A stretch of 64,000 nucleotides of DNA from Microcoleus sp. FACHB-1515 (GTDB taxonomy: Bacteria; Cyanobacteriota; Cyanobacteriia; Elainellales; Elainellaceae), in the NCBI RefSeq assembly GCF_014696105.1, contig NZ_JACJPO010000074.1, positions 1 to 64,000 on the forward strand. The letters are read 5' to 3'. A model generated the notes under the pieces. The model ran no database searches. It was given only the letters and a program-made list of their open reading frames with translations, and was not told the origin of the DNA. Made by a program: the position numbers and the translations under genes. Positions 10,563 through 18,682 of the stretch are shown here, one piece after another; position 1 is the stretch's first letter, and each line of letters begins with the position of its first letter.

Positions 10563-11168
10563 TTATGCCTGGTTTGCACCACTCCAGCGCCAGTTATAGC
10601 GGTTCCACTCGTAAACCCCTTGAATTTCATATTCTGACCCGTTCTCAAAGCGAATCGTGCAGGTCGTATAGCACTGGTAGCTGGTGGGTATGCTGGCCGC
10701 CGTGTCGCAGGCCGCAGAGACGCTAACGACGCGACAGGTAATCCATTCGCGCTGGCAAGGACCATCCTCTTGCACCCACTCCCACAGGCTGTTAGAAACT
10801 TCGATGCGATCGCCCACCTTCAGCGTCAATGTTTCCTCGGCATAAGCGGCGAGATGATGCGTCTGAATGCGATCGAGCCACTGCAAGCCGTACTGGTCGC
10901 GCACAAACTGCATTTCGCCTGAAGATTGACCTTGCAGCCAATCATTGAGCAGTTGCGTTTTCCAGGGGCGACCCTGCTGCTCTTGCTCTCGCACAAACGC
11001 CAGAAGTGTGCTGCGCTGATCGGGCGTGAGTTGATCGAGCGGATTGGAATCTGCCGGAGTCAAAAAGGCACTCAGTAAGATTTGCTGCTGCTGCGGATCG
11101 AGCGGCAGACCTGCGGCCTCACATCGGGCAAAGGCGGCTTGCAGCGCTGCTTCAAATGCGGAATCCAT
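10563..11168 (-). CDS. Conserved hypothetical protein, soluble
   Basis: The 201-residue protein (start ATG at 11168; a TTG at 11189 is possible but less likely) is not recognised. The N-terminal half is helical and Gln/Leu-rich (LDPQQQQILLSAFL, LTPDQRSTLLAFV). The C-terminal half looks like small beta strands around LKVGDRIEVSNSLWEWV and carries several cysteines (residues about 146-180) plus a Trp/Asn-rich end. No signal peptide or membrane helix is seen. It faces guaB3 and Yfr1 convergently and stands alone. Composition and HIP1 content match its neighbours. Confidence 0.7.
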   Translation of the reverse strand: MDSAFEAALQAAFARCEAAGLPLDPQQQQILLSAFLTPADSNPLDQLTPDQRSTLLAFVREQEQQGRPWKTQLLNDWLQGQSSGEMQFVRDQYGLQWLDRIQTHHLAAYAEETLTLKVGDRIEVSNSLWEWVQEDGPCQREWITCRVVSVSAACDTAASIPTSYQCYTTCTIRFENGSEYEIQGVYEWNRYNWRWSGANQA

Positions 11169-11291
11169 GAGGCCGATCGACCCTGCCAAAGAAGAAAAAA
11201 GTGTCTTCCATTATGCCAAACGGTTGAACCGATGGCGATCGCACTGTGGGTAGAAAATCGCGGTAAGCTGGGAAAGGCTTGTCGCTGATGG

Positions 11292-11750
11292 ATGCTTGTG
11301 ATGATTGCGCTTCAAAAAATTCGCCGCAGCTTAATTTGTATGTCGATCGCGTGCGGCCTGTGGCTGCTGAGCTTGGCGATCGCGCCGACCGCCTCTGCGC
11401 TGACGCAAATCAAGCTCAGCGACTTGTCATATGAAACTTGCCCTGAAGAAATCGGTGCGGGAACCGTGACTCCCGGCGGCTCAAGCTTAGCGGCAAACTG
11501 CTTTTTGATTACGGGAAAAGCGACTAACGAGACCAACAAACCCGTTTTGAATGCCGATATTTTTGGCCGAATCTACGACGCCAACAATAACTCGGTGATG
11601 CAAAACCGCACTCGGCTCGGTTCGATCGAAGCAGTGCCACCGGGAGTCAGCGATTTTAGCTTGCGAATTTCGGTTCCGGCCAATCAGCCGACGCCGTTGA
11701 AGCTGGAACAGTTCAAGGCGTCTGGCTTTGCCGGAAAAGTGCGGCGCTAG
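11292..11750 (+). CDS. Exported protein of unknown function
   Basis: The 152-residue protein has an N-terminal signal peptide. Basic residues KIRRS are followed by the hydrophobic core LICMSIACGLWLLSLAIA and a likely cleavage after ASA near residue 36. The mature part has two cysteines (in YETCPEE and ANCFLITG) that may form a disulfide. It also has a beta-sandwich-like pattern with NVTN-like turns (KATNETNKPVLNADIFGRIYD), resembling small FxLYD-type domains of envelope proteins. It probably sits in the periplasm or thylakoid lumen. The 3' end overlaps the convergent YggT gene by four bases. The function is not recognised. Confidence 0.72.
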   Translation: MLVMIALQKIRRSLICMSIACGLWLLSLAIAPTASALTQIKLSDLSYETCPEEIGAGTVTPGGSSLAANCFLITGKATNETNKPVLNADIFGRIYDANNNSVMQNRTRLGSIEAVPPGVSDFSLRISVPANQPTPLKLEQFKASGFAGKVRR

Positions 11751-12034
11751 GCAACACCGAGCGGAGCGAGTGCCTGAGTGAGCACTTGCAGCAGAAGGAT
11801 TGCCAGCATCGGCGAAAAATCGATTCCGCCCAGCGGAGGAATAATCGATCGAAACAGATTCAAGTAAGGATCGGTAAGCTGACTAATCGTCGCGAAAATC
11901 GGGTTGCTCCAGTCCACAGTCGGAAACCAGGTGAGCAACACGCGAACTAGCAGCAGCACAAAATAGAAATTCAGAAAAATTACCAGCGACCTGGCAATCA
12001 TCGCAACCGGATCGACAGCAGAAAACTCGTTCAT
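11747..12034 (-). CDS. YggT family membrane protein
   Basis: The 95-residue integral membrane protein has two hydrophobic helices (about 10-30 and 65-90) flanking RVLLTWFP and the family signature DPYLNLFRSIIPPLGGIDFSPMLA. YggT/Ycf19 proteins occur in bacteria and plastids and have been linked to cell-envelope, division or thylakoid organisation; the molecular role is not settled. The start is set at ATG 12034 (MNEFSAVDP); the upstream extension in the same frame is not family-like. It stands alone between an exported protein and a glycine-zipper protein. Confidence 0.87.
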   Translation of the reverse strand: MNEFSAVDPVAMIARSLVIFLNFYFVLLLVRVLLTWFPTVDWSNPIFATISQLTDPYLNLFRSIIPPLGGIDFSPMLAILLLQVLTQALAPLGVA

Positions 12035-12169
12035 GCGCTTGGGAATCAAAGGTTAGCTTCAGTTTAGACGATTCTACAAAAGATTCGCGCTGCGTCTGAA
12101 TGGCGCGAGCGACCCTCAGGCTGCTGCTTGAGAAACAGCCTTCACCCCTTCTACAAAGTTCAAGCAGCC

Positions 12170-12493
12170 CTAAGGATCGCGGGTAATGATGCGATCGGTT
12201 TCGGTCGGGCGAGTGCCATTCACGCCGCCAAGCTGTTCGCGCACATCGTCGATCGCATCGTTGAGCTGCGCGATTTTATCTTCTAGTCCGCGCCGTGCAA
12301 GTTCAATGCTTTGCTCGGTTGGCGGCTTGAGCGATCGGCGTTTGCGCGAAGGGCGATCGTCGATCTTTGAGAATTCTTCTGTTGGATTCTCAGTCAGCCG
12401 CGAGGCGACCAGAACGCCAATCACACCGCCAACCACACCACCGCAGATAGCACCTGCAATAAATCCACCCACAAAATTATCTTGCTGACTCAT
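12170..12493 (-). CDS. Glycine-zipper and coiled-coil small membrane protein
   Basis: The 107-residue protein has an N-terminal hydrophobic segment full of glycine steps (FVGGFIAGAICGGVVGGVIGVL trimmed to its core at residues 7-28), a typical membrane-inserting glycine zipper. A basic linker (RPSRKRRS) and an amphipathic coiled-coil helix (LARRGLEDKIAQLNDAIDDV, about 65-90) follow. Similar small proteins are common in cyanobacteria without an assigned role. It lies 15 bases downstream of upp on the same strand and is probably co-transcribed with it. Confidence 0.75.
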   Translation of the reverse strand: MSQQDNFVGGFIAGAICGGVVGGVIGVLVASRLTENPTEEFSKIDDRPSRKRRSLKPPTEQSIELARRGLEDKIAQLNDAIDDVREQLGGVNGTRPTETDRIITRDP

Positions 12494-12508
12494 GATTGCT
12501 CAACTCGC

Positions 12509-13159
12509 TTAGGTTCCAAAGGTGCGATCGCCTGCGTCTCCCAGACCGGGAACAATAAAGCCGCGACTGTTTAAGCCTTCATCGATCGCAGCCGAATAAA
12601 TGCTCACAGCGGGATACGCTCCACTCAATTTTTGCAAAGCAGGCGGTGCCGCGACAACGCAAATAATTCGCACCAGTCCCGGATCGATGCCGCGCTTGCT
12701 TAATTCATTCAGCGTTGCGAGAATGCTGCCGCCCGTTGCCAACATCGGATCGGTGATTAGCACTCGCGTTTCCGGATCGAAGCGATCGGGCAGGCGATTA
12801 AGATAGCAGTTGGGTTCAAGGGTTTCCTCGTCGCGCACCAGTCCCAAATGATAGATCGAAGCGAGCGGCAGCAGAGCTTGTGCGCCTTCGAGCAGCGAAA
12901 GACCAGCCCGCAAAATTGGCACAACGGCGATCGGCACTTCTGGATTGATGAACGTTGCTGCCGAAGGTGCGAGCGGCGTTTGCACCGTTGTGTCCATCGT
13001 TGGCAACCATTCGCGAGTTGCTTCATAGGTCAGCCAGCGGCCTAGCTCGGTCATGGCGCTGCGAAACAAAACCGAAGGCGTTGCTTCGTCACGGGCAACC
13101 GCCAGCCAGTGCTTGATCAGCGGATGGGGCGGAACATAAACACGCAGTTGGGAAACCAT
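12509..13159 (-). CDS. upp: Uracil phosphoribosyltransferase
   Basis: This salvage enzyme makes UMP from uracil and PRPP in the cytosol. The 216-residue protein has the family's PRPP-binding loop in VLITDPMLATGGSILATLN (about 132-150), the N-terminal VPPHPLIKHWLAVARD, and the C-terminal uracil-binding GFIVPGLGDAGDRTFGT. Its length is normal. It is followed on the same strand by the glycine-zipper gene after 15 bases. The ATG at 13159 is the only reasonable start. Confidence 0.95.
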   Translation of the reverse strand: MVSQLRVYVPPHPLIKHWLAVARDEATPSVLFRSAMTELGRWLTYEATREWLPTMDTTVQTPLAPSAATFINPEVPIAVVPILRAGLSLLEGAQALLPLASIYHLGLVRDEETLEPNCYLNRLPDRFDPETRVLITDPMLATGGSILATLNELSKRGIDPGLVRIICVVAAPPALQKLSGAYPAVSIYSAAIDEGLNSRGFIVPGLGDAGDRTFGT

Positions 13160-13286
13160 TGACGCAGATGAATGAAAAGACTGGGTGCAAATTCTGACTT
13201 ATCATACTCTCTCGCGGCATGAGTGGCATGAAATGTCGATCGAGGGCGGCAAGCTGCTCAATTTTTCACAGTTTGATGTAGCAACG

Positions 13287-13682
13287 ATGAACATTGACCG
13301 ATCGATCGACCTTTCTCATGTTGATCACTTCGTCCTGACGGTGCGCGACATTCCAACCACCTGCGAATTTTATGCGCGGCTGGGAATGGAGGTGGTGACG
13401 TTTGGCGATCGCAAAGCGCTCCAGTTCGGCCAGCAGAAAATCAATCTGCATCAAGCTGGACAAGAAATCGAGCCAAAAGCGCAACGCCCCACTCCGGGTT
13501 CTGCTGATTTCTGTCTGCTGGTACGCACGCCGATCGAAGCTGTTGTGACCTACCTCGAATCTGAGGGAATTGCGATCGAATCTGACATTGTGTCGCGCAC
13601 CGGAGCAACCGGAAAGCTGCGATCGATCTACATTCGCGACCCAGACGGAAATTTGCTGGAACTGTCAAATTCTGATGATTAA
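13287..13682 (+). CDS. VOC (glyoxalase/dioxygenase-fold) protein
   Basis: The 131-residue single-domain protein belongs to the vicinal oxygen chelate superfamily. It begins LSHVDHFVLTVRDIPTTCEFYARLGM, the classic beta-alpha start with a metal-ligand histidine, and ends YIRDPDGNLLELSN with the metal-ligand glutamate. Members include virulence-type VOC proteins, fosfomycin-resistance enzymes and dioxygenases; the exact reaction cannot be read here. Start choice: ATG at 13287 aligns with the domain, while in-frame ATGs at 13185 and 13233 would add unrelated residues. It is convergent with the next gene across a strong terminator. Confidence 0.83.
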   Translation: MNIDRSIDLSHVDHFVLTVRDIPTTCEFYARLGMEVVTFGDRKALQFGQQKINLHQAGQEIEPKAQRPTPGSADFCLLVRTPIEAVVTYLESEGIAIESDIVSRTGATGKLRSIYIRDPDGNLLELSNSDD

Positions 13683-13685
13683 AAA

Positions 13686-13716
13686 GGCGCGATCGCCAAT
13701 TAAAAGCGATCGCGCC
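13686..13716. terminator. Bidirectional terminator hairpin
   Basis: GGCGCGATCGC (13686-13696) pairs perfectly with GCGATCGCGCC (13706-13716) across a nine-base loop, flanked by A5 on the left. It lies between two convergent genes. The stem is built from HIP1 sequence. Confidence 0.75.
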
Positions 13717-13736
13717 TCTCAAACTACGATGTGCCT

Positions 13737-14132
13737 CTAGCGAGCGTTGCGCTCAGTCTTAGCTTGGCCTTTGTCCATCGTGCCGATCTTGTCATCCACA
13801 TTGGGATTGTTGATCGCGCCTTTTTGACGAGCATTTAGCTCGATCGTTTCAGGAATTTTTTTGCCCAGTTCGCGAATATTTTCCAGTCCCGTATCTCCGA
13901 TCGGACGTTCTTCACTGTCGCCGAAATCTTCAGCTTTCTGCTGGACGCGCTCGATCGTGCCTTTGTCTGGCGTGTCTTGATCGGCCTGAATCACAGGCAG
14001 TCCAACGCCTTGTGAATCCGCGCTAGCAGCAGTCGTAAACAGCGGAGCAAACAAAACGGTCAGTGTACAAAGCAAAACAATAACAGCACGGCGAATCGTG
14101 TTCAAAGCCAGTTTCGACATAAGTTTTTTCAT
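13737..14132 (-). CDS. Exported small protein of unknown function
   Basis: The start is ATG 14132 because GGAGG precedes it by five to six bases; the longer frame adds 52 improbable residues. The 131-residue product has a signal peptide: basic KKLMSKLALNTIRR, then VIVLLCTLTVLFAPLF, with cleavage probably after AASA near residue 37. The mature part is highly charged and repeat-poor (RVQQKAEDFGDSEERPIG, KIPETIELNARQKGAI). It probably acts in the periplasm or lumen. It is transcribed away from the hli gene and shares the 210-base promoter region with it, so light control is possible but unproven. It was not recognised. Confidence 0.7.
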   Translation of the reverse strand: MKKLMSKLALNTIRRAVIVLLCTLTVLFAPLFTTAASADSQGVGLPVIQADQDTPDKGTIERVQQKAEDFGDSEERPIGDTGLENIRELGKKIPETIELNARQKGAINNPNVDDKIGTMDKGQAKTERNAR

Positions 14133-14302
14133 TTGGAACCTCCATAGAATTTGCGGCAGCGCTGCTGAGGAAGCGATCGCCGCCGACTCATCCTCGACAG
14201 TAATCGCAGACCGAAAACTGCTTCTTCTCCCTTCGGTAAGAGAGTTGCAGGCAGGAAGGGCTGAATTTGCCTGAGAAGCACTTGCCAAATTGTTAATTTT
14301 TA

Positions 14303-14330
14303 GTTACATTACTTTACATGAAGTTACAAA
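14303..14330 (+). promoter_or_regulatory. HLR1-type RpaB repeats upstream of hli
   Basis: Three octamers are spaced ten bases apart: GTTACATT (14303-14310), TTTACATG (14313-14320) and GTTACAAA (14323-14330). The HLR1 element bound by the response regulator RpaB is two (G/T)TTACA(T/A)(T/A) octamers separated by two bases, so the first pair fits with one mismatch and a third copy is added. RpaB represses hli genes in low light. The last copy runs into the ribosome-binding site (AAAGGAG). Confidence 0.7.
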
Positions 14331-14341
14331 AGGAGCGATCG

Positions 14342-14548
14342 ATGGTGAAAGGACTCGTGACCGAAGAACAAGGCAGACTGAACAACTATGCGATCGAACC
14401 CAAGGTTGTCGTTGTGGAATCGCAGTTTGGCTTCAGCGAATACGCCGAAAAGCTGAACGGTCGCCTCGCAATGATCGGATTTGTGGCGCTTGTGGCGCTC
14501 GAAGCAGTGACGGGTCACGGCATCATCGGATTTTTCCAAAATCTCTAG
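14342..14548 (+). CDS. hli: High-light-inducible protein (single-helix chlorophyll-binding)
   Basis: Hlips are one-helix thylakoid proteins related to plant LHC antennae; they bind chlorophyll and carotenoid and protect photosystem II assembly under strong light. The 68-residue product (ATG at 14342, AAAGGAG six bases upstream) carries the chlorophyll-binding signature in EKLNGRLAMIGFVAL, followed by the membrane helix to GIIGFF at the C-terminus. An N-terminal extension of about 30 residues precedes the motif, as in HliA/HliB-type rather than the shortest forms. HLR1-like repeats directly upstream support light regulation. The next gene, 23 bases downstream, is probably co-transcribed. Confidence 0.93.
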   Translation: MVKGLVTEEQGRLNNYAIEPKVVVVESQFGFSEYAEKLNGRLAMIGFVALVALEAVTGHGIIGFFQNL

Positions 14549-14571
14549 AACCAATATCGGAGTCAAAAATT

Positions 14572-14808
14572 ATGAGAACAGATTTAGATTTTCGCGATCG
14601 TTCCCTGTTCGGATCAGTTGTTTTTCGTTCCACGTTCAACCGCTTTGAGCCGATTACCGCAACGCAAGCTTGGTCTTTGTTTTTCACCGCTAGCCGCGAA
14701 GACAAAGCCCTCGGTTTCAATCCCGAACTTGGTCGCTTCTTTAATTATTTGCTGCTGGCGATCGTCACGACCGGAATTTTGTGGAGCGTCTGGTTTCGCC
14801 CGCTCTAA
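14572..14808 (+). CDS. Small single-span membrane protein downstream of hli
   Basis: The 78-residue product begins at ATG 14572 with GGAG about nine bases upstream. A charged/aromatic N-terminal part (FRSTFNRFEPITATQAWSLFF) precedes one membrane helix, NYLLLAIVTTGILWSVWF, at the extreme C-terminus. It lies 23 bases behind hli and ahead of a terminator, so the two form an operon. By context it probably acts with the Hlip in chlorophyll-protein assembly. Psb35-like single-helix partners of Hlips are one possibility, but I could not confirm that match. Confidence 0.72.
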   Translation: MRTDLDFRDRSLFGSVVFRSTFNRFEPITATQAWSLFFTASREDKALGFNPELGRFFNYLLLAIVTTGILWSVWFRPL

Positions 14809-14835
14809 CTCATTTTGCAATCGACAATATATCTG

Positions 14836-14863
14836 GAGGGGGCATGACACATCGTGCCCCCTC
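14836..14863 (+). terminator. Terminator of the hli operon
   Basis: GAGGGGGCA (14836-14844) and TGCCCCCTC (14855-14863) form a perfect nine-base stem with a ten-base loop, 28 bases after the stop of the small membrane protein. There is no long T run, only CTTGCC. Confidence 0.65.
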
Positions 14864-14948
14864 TTGCCGTTTGCCGACCCGCCACACAAGCCGAATCCAA
14901 TCTACGGCAGAATGAAAGGATAAAGCTTGGAACGGTAAATTTAGCGAT

Positions 14949-15923
14949 ATGGATATCAAAAACGGCTTTGTGGAGGCGATCGGCAACACGCCGCTGATTC
15001 GACTCAACAGCTTTAGCGACGAGACGGGCTGCGAAATTTTGGGCAAAGCCGAATTTCTCAATCCAGGCGGGTCAGTGAAAGACCGCGCCGCGCTCTACAT
15101 CATCAAAGAAGCCGAAGAAAAAGGATTATTGAAACCGGGTGGAACCGTTGTCGAAGGAACCGCAGGCAATACGGGAATCGGGCTGGCGCACATCTGCAAC
15201 GCAAAGGGCTACAAATGCCTGATCATCATTCCCGAAACGCAGTCGCAAGAAAAAATTGATTTGCTCAGAACCTTGGGCGCCGAAGTTCGCACGGTTCCCG
15301 CCGTTCCCTACAAAGACCCGAACAACTACGTTCGTCTGTCAGGTCGCATCGCTTCCGAAATGGAGAACGCAATTTGGGCGAATCAGTTTGATAATTTGGC
15401 AAATCGTCGCGCGCACTACGAAACGACAGCAAAGGAAATTTGGGAGCAGACCGGAGGATCGATCGATGTGTGGACAGCCGCTACAGGCACAGGCGGAACC
15501 TATGCAGGCGTTTCAATGTTCCTGAAAGAGAAAAATCCAAACGTCAAGTGCATCCTGGCCGACCCAATGGGCAGCGCACTCTACAGCTACGCCAAAACGG
15601 GAGAAACCAAAAGCGAAGGCAATTCGATCACTGAGGGCATCGGCAACAGCCGCGTCACGGCCAACATGGAAGGCGTGCCGATCGATGACGCGATCCGCAT
15701 TGAAGACCCTGAAGCCCTGCGCGTGATCTATCAGCTTTTGCACCAAGACGGATTGTTCATGGGCGGCTCGGTTGGCATCAACGTGGCGGCAGCAGTGGCG
15801 ATCGCCAAGCAGCTTGGGGCGGGACATACGATCGTCACGATTCTTTGCGACGGTGGCGCACGCTATCAGTCACGATTGTTTAATCCCGAATGGCTCGCTT
15901 CCAAAGGGCTATCGCTTAGCTAA
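14949..15923 (+). CDS. cysK: Cysteine synthase A (O-acetylserine sulfhydrylase)
   Basis: CysK makes cysteine from O-acetylserine and sulfide with pyridoxal phosphate. The 324-residue protein has the PLP lysine in LNPGGSVKDRAALYII (Lys44), the substrate-loop GTAGNTGIGLAH, and the phosphate-binding glycine loop AATGTGGTYAG. Its C-terminus reads ILCDGGARYQSRLFNPEWL, in keeping with the cysteine synthase group. Length is normal. It stands alone after the hli terminator; the ATG at 14949 has a modest upstream purine stretch. Confidence 0.95.
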   Translation: MDIKNGFVEAIGNTPLIRLNSFSDETGCEILGKAEFLNPGGSVKDRAALYIIKEAEEKGLLKPGGTVVEGTAGNTGIGLAHICNAKGYKCLIIIPETQSQEKIDLLRTLGAEVRTVPAVPYKDPNNYVRLSGRIASEMENAIWANQFDNLANRRAHYETTAKEIWEQTGGSIDVWTAATGTGGTYAGVSMFLKEKNPNVKCILADPMGSALYSYAKTGETKSEGNSITEGIGNSRVTANMEGVPIDDAIRIEDPEALRVIYQLLHQDGLFMGGSVGINVAAAVAIAKQLGAGHTIVTILCDGGARYQSRLFNPEWLASKGLSLS

Positions 15924-16036
15924 GGTAATCGATGGACGCGATCCGCAATAATCTCCCCTTTTCACAGGGAAATTTCGATATACAATCGCATCACTGCATC
16001 ACCAAACACAGCGCTTCTTTACACTAGGGAATTTCT

Positions 16037-16966
16037 ATGAAATCACTTCGTCGCCTGCTCATCCTGCCGCTGCTGGCGCTGTTGATCGCAGTCACCGTGA
16101 TTGCCTGTGCGGGCGGCGGTGGCGGTGGCAGCACAAACAGTTCTTCTAACACTCCTGTCAAGGTCGGCTCCAAAGACTTCACCGAAGCTTTCATTATTGG
16201 CGAAATGTATGCGCTTGCTTTGGAAAATGCCGGACTCGAAGTAGAGCGCAAGCTGAATTTGGGCGGCACTCCGGTCGCGCAAGCAGGCTTGGTGAGTGGC
16301 GAAATTGATTTGTATCCTGAATACACCGGAACGGCACTGCTCGATGTCCTCAAGCAGCCCAGCCAAAGCGATCGCCAAGCCGTGTTCGACAAAGTATCAG
16401 AAGGCTACAAACAGCAGTTCAATTTGGTTTGGCTCGATCCGTCTCCGATGAACAACACGCAAGCCTTGGCGATGACAAAGGAAAAATCTGACGCGCTCGG
16501 CATTAAAACAATTTCTGACATGGTTGCCAAAGCCGACCAGCTTATCCTGATTGGCGCACCGGAATTTCAAGAGCGACCCGACGGCATTCCTGGCTTGCGA
16601 AGAGTTTACGGTGAGTTCGAGCTAAAAGAATTCAAAGCGGTTGATTCGGGCTTGCGCTACAAAGGTTTGGTCGATGGCGAGGCTGATGTCACTGTTGCCT
16701 ACAGTACAGACGGCGAAATTAGCGCCTTCAACCTTGTTGTTCTCGAAGATGACAAGAATCTGTTTCCGCCTTATCAAGTGGCTCCGGTTGTGCGGCAGGA
16801 AGCCCTCGATGCCAATCCTGCTATTCGCGACGCGCTCAATGCTCTTGCGCCAAAGCTGACTGACGAAGTGATGCGACGACTCAATAATGAAGTCAGCGGC
16901 AAGCAGCGCGAACCGGAAGAGGTCGCCAAGGAATTTTTGACGCAAGAAGGCTTGATTAAAAGCTAG
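16037..16966 (+). CDS. Osmoprotectant ABC importer, substrate-binding lipoprotein (OpuBC/ProX-like)
   Basis: The 309-residue protein binds a quaternary-ammonium osmoprotectant such as glycine betaine, choline or proline betaine outside the membrane and hands it to the permease. A lipoprotein signal ends at VTVIAC with Cys24 as the lipid anchor, followed by a Gly-rich linker. The OpuAC-type domain starts KVGSKDFTEAFIIGEMYALALE and contains YPEYTGTALLDVL, both signatures of the family. It heads a three-gene unit with ATPase and permease. GAATTTCT with AGGGA lies upstream of the ATG, and a TATACAAT-like -10 lies about 60 bases before it. The exact ligand is not determined. Confidence 0.9.
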   Translation: MKSLRRLLILPLLALLIAVTVIACAGGGGGGSTNSSSNTPVKVGSKDFTEAFIIGEMYALALENAGLEVERKLNLGGTPVAQAGLVSGEIDLYPEYTGTALLDVLKQPSQSDRQAVFDKVSEGYKQQFNLVWLDPSPMNNTQALAMTKEKSDALGIKTISDMVAKADQLILIGAPEFQERPDGIPGLRRVYGEFELKEFKAVDSGLRYKGLVDGEADVTVAYSTDGEISAFNLVVLEDDKNLFPPYQVAPVVRQEALDANPAIRDALNALAPKLTDEVMRRLNNEVSGKQREPEEVAKEFLTQEGLIKS

Positions 16967-17014
16967 GTTGTCGGCGATCGACTTAGCTGCCACCCCCAAA
17001 ACAAGGAGAATTGA

Positions 17015-17977
17015 GTGAGCGCCATTCGATTTGAGCAGGTGAGTTTGCGATATTCGGGTGCAGCGAGGCCAGCGGTCGATCGCGTCAGTTGCGAAGTCGA
17101 AGCAGGCAACCTCGTTGTGATTTTGGGGCCATCGGGCTGCGGCAAAACCACTCTACTCAAGATGGTCAACCGCCTGTATGAACCAACATCCGGCACGATC
17201 TTCGTCAACGATACGGACGTGCGCCGCCTGAAAGTGACGACGCTGCGGCAGCAAATTGGCTATGTGATTCAGCAGTCCGGCTTATTTCCGCACATGACGA
17301 TCGCCCAAAATATTGCCGTCGTCCCTAAGCTGCTCGGCTGGTCAAAACCGCGTATCAACGCGCGAATTGACGAACTGCTGCTGCTGGTTCAGCTTGATCC
17401 TGAAACGTATCGCGATCGCTTTCCGGCTCAGCTATCGGGCGGCCAGCAGCAGCGCATCGGACTGGCTCGTGCTTTGGCAGGCGATCCGAACGTTTTGCTG
17501 ATGGATGAACCGTTTGGAGCGATCGACGCCATTACCCGAACGGCCTTACAGGACGAAATTCTCCGCCTCCAGCGGCAACTGCGAAAAACCATCCTGTTTG
17601 TTTCGCACGATGTCGAAGAAGCGCTGAGGCTGGCCGATCGCATTCTCATCCTCAAGGAAGGCCAAATCGTCCAGTACGACACGCCGTTCAACATCCTCAC
17701 CAAGCCCGCTAACGCCTTTGTTCACGATTTGATGGGCACAGACGACATGGTGCGACAGCTTGGCCTGTTGCGCGTTGAAACCGCGATGACCGCTCCGCCC
17801 GCCGACTATGCCAGCAACGGCCAGCCGACGATTGCCCGCAACGACAGCCTGCGCGATGCCCTCTCGCTCATCCTCCGCACAGGCGCACCGAATCTTACGG
17901 TTCTCGATAATGGCTCAGCAGTCGGCGTTTTGACGCTCGATCACATCCGCAATTCCGCCAGTCTCGCCGCCAGTTAA
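17015..17977 (+). CDS. Osmoprotectant ABC importer, ATP-binding protein
   Basis: The 320-residue ATPase energises betaine-type uptake. It starts at a GTG preceded by AAGGAG. Walker A is GPSGCGKTTL (about 38-47), the Q-loop is VIQQSGLFPHMT, the signature is LSGGQQQRIGLARAL and Walker B is VLLMDEPFGAID. The C-terminal extension (about 230-320), ending ILRTGAPNLTVLDNGSAVGVL, resembles a partial CBS-like regulatory tail as in OpuCA, which senses ionic strength. It lies 48 bases after the binding protein and 8 before the permease. Confidence 0.92.
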   Translation: MSAIRFEQVSLRYSGAARPAVDRVSCEVEAGNLVVILGPSGCGKTTLLKMVNRLYEPTSGTIFVNDTDVRRLKVTTLRQQIGYVIQQSGLFPHMTIAQNIAVVPKLLGWSKPRINARIDELLLLVQLDPETYRDRFPAQLSGGQQQRIGLARALAGDPNVLLMDEPFGAIDAITRTALQDEILRLQRQLRKTILFVSHDVEEALRLADRILILKEGQIVQYDTPFNILTKPANAFVHDLMGTDDMVRQLGLLRVETAMTAPPADYASNGQPTIARNDSLRDALSLILRTGAPNLTVLDNGSAVGVLTLDHIRNSASLAAS

Positions 17978-17985
17978 GGCATCTC

Positions 17986-18663
17986 ATGACCTACATCCTC
18001 AGAAATCCCAATGTCGTCTGGGAGCTAGTGCTGGAGCATTTGCAGATGACAAGTTTGACTTTGGCGATCGCCGTCCTGCTCGCCCTGCCGATCGCCCTCC
18101 TTGTCACCCGCTATCGTGCGCTCAATGTTCCAGTTCTGGGAATTCTTGGCATTCTCTACACCGTGCCAAGCTTGGCGCTGATTATTCTGCTCGTTCCGCT
18201 GTTTGGGCTGAATCAGCGATCGGTAATCGCTGCAATGGTGATTTATACGCAGGTGATTTTGGTACGCAATCTCGTCGTCGGCTTGCAGTCAATTAAGCCT
18301 GTCATCATCGAGGCGGCGAAGGGCATGGGCATGAATGCGTGGCAGCGCTGGTGGCAAATTCAAGTGCCGCTGATTACGCCTGTTTTTCTGGCAGGTCTGC
18401 GACTGGCGGCGATCGTCGCCGTTGCGATCGCCACAATTGGCGCAAAATTCGGCGCGGGCGGTTTAGGCAAACTTTTGTTTGATGGCGTGTCGCAAAATCG
18501 CTATGACAAAATTTGGGCAGGCGCGATCGCGGTTGCGCTCCTTGCTTTTGCCATCAATGGCGCACTGTTGGCGTTGGAATGGGCGGCAAATCCGACTCGA
18601 AGAATGAAGCGATCGCGGGTGGGGCGATCGCTTTCCATTGAGAACCAGTCGCCTACAATTTAA
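17986..18663 (+). CDS. Osmoprotectant ABC importer, permease (OpuBB/ProW-like)
   Basis: The 225-residue permease has about five to six membrane helices and the binding-protein-dependent transport EAA-type loop in IEAAKGMGMNAWQRWWQIQVP. The N-terminal helix SLTLAIAVLLALPIALLV and the TVPSLALIILL motif are typical of OpuBB/ProW. Only one permease gene is present, so the transporter probably uses a homodimer rather than the OpuBB/OpuBD pair of some bacteria. It is the last gene of the unit and ends 20 bases before an unrelated Uma2 gene. Confidence 0.9.
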   Translation: MTYILRNPNVVWELVLEHLQMTSLTLAIAVLLALPIALLVTRYRALNVPVLGILGILYTVPSLALIILLVPLFGLNQRSVIAAMVIYTQVILVRNLVVGLQSIKPVIIEAAKGMGMNAWQRWWQIQVPLITPVFLAGLRLAAIVAVAIATIGAKFGAGGLGKLLFDGVSQNRYDKIWAGAIAVALLAFAINGALLALEWAANPTRRMKRSRVGRSLSIENQSPTI

Positions 18664-18682
18664 CTAAAGATTCAGTACGGCC

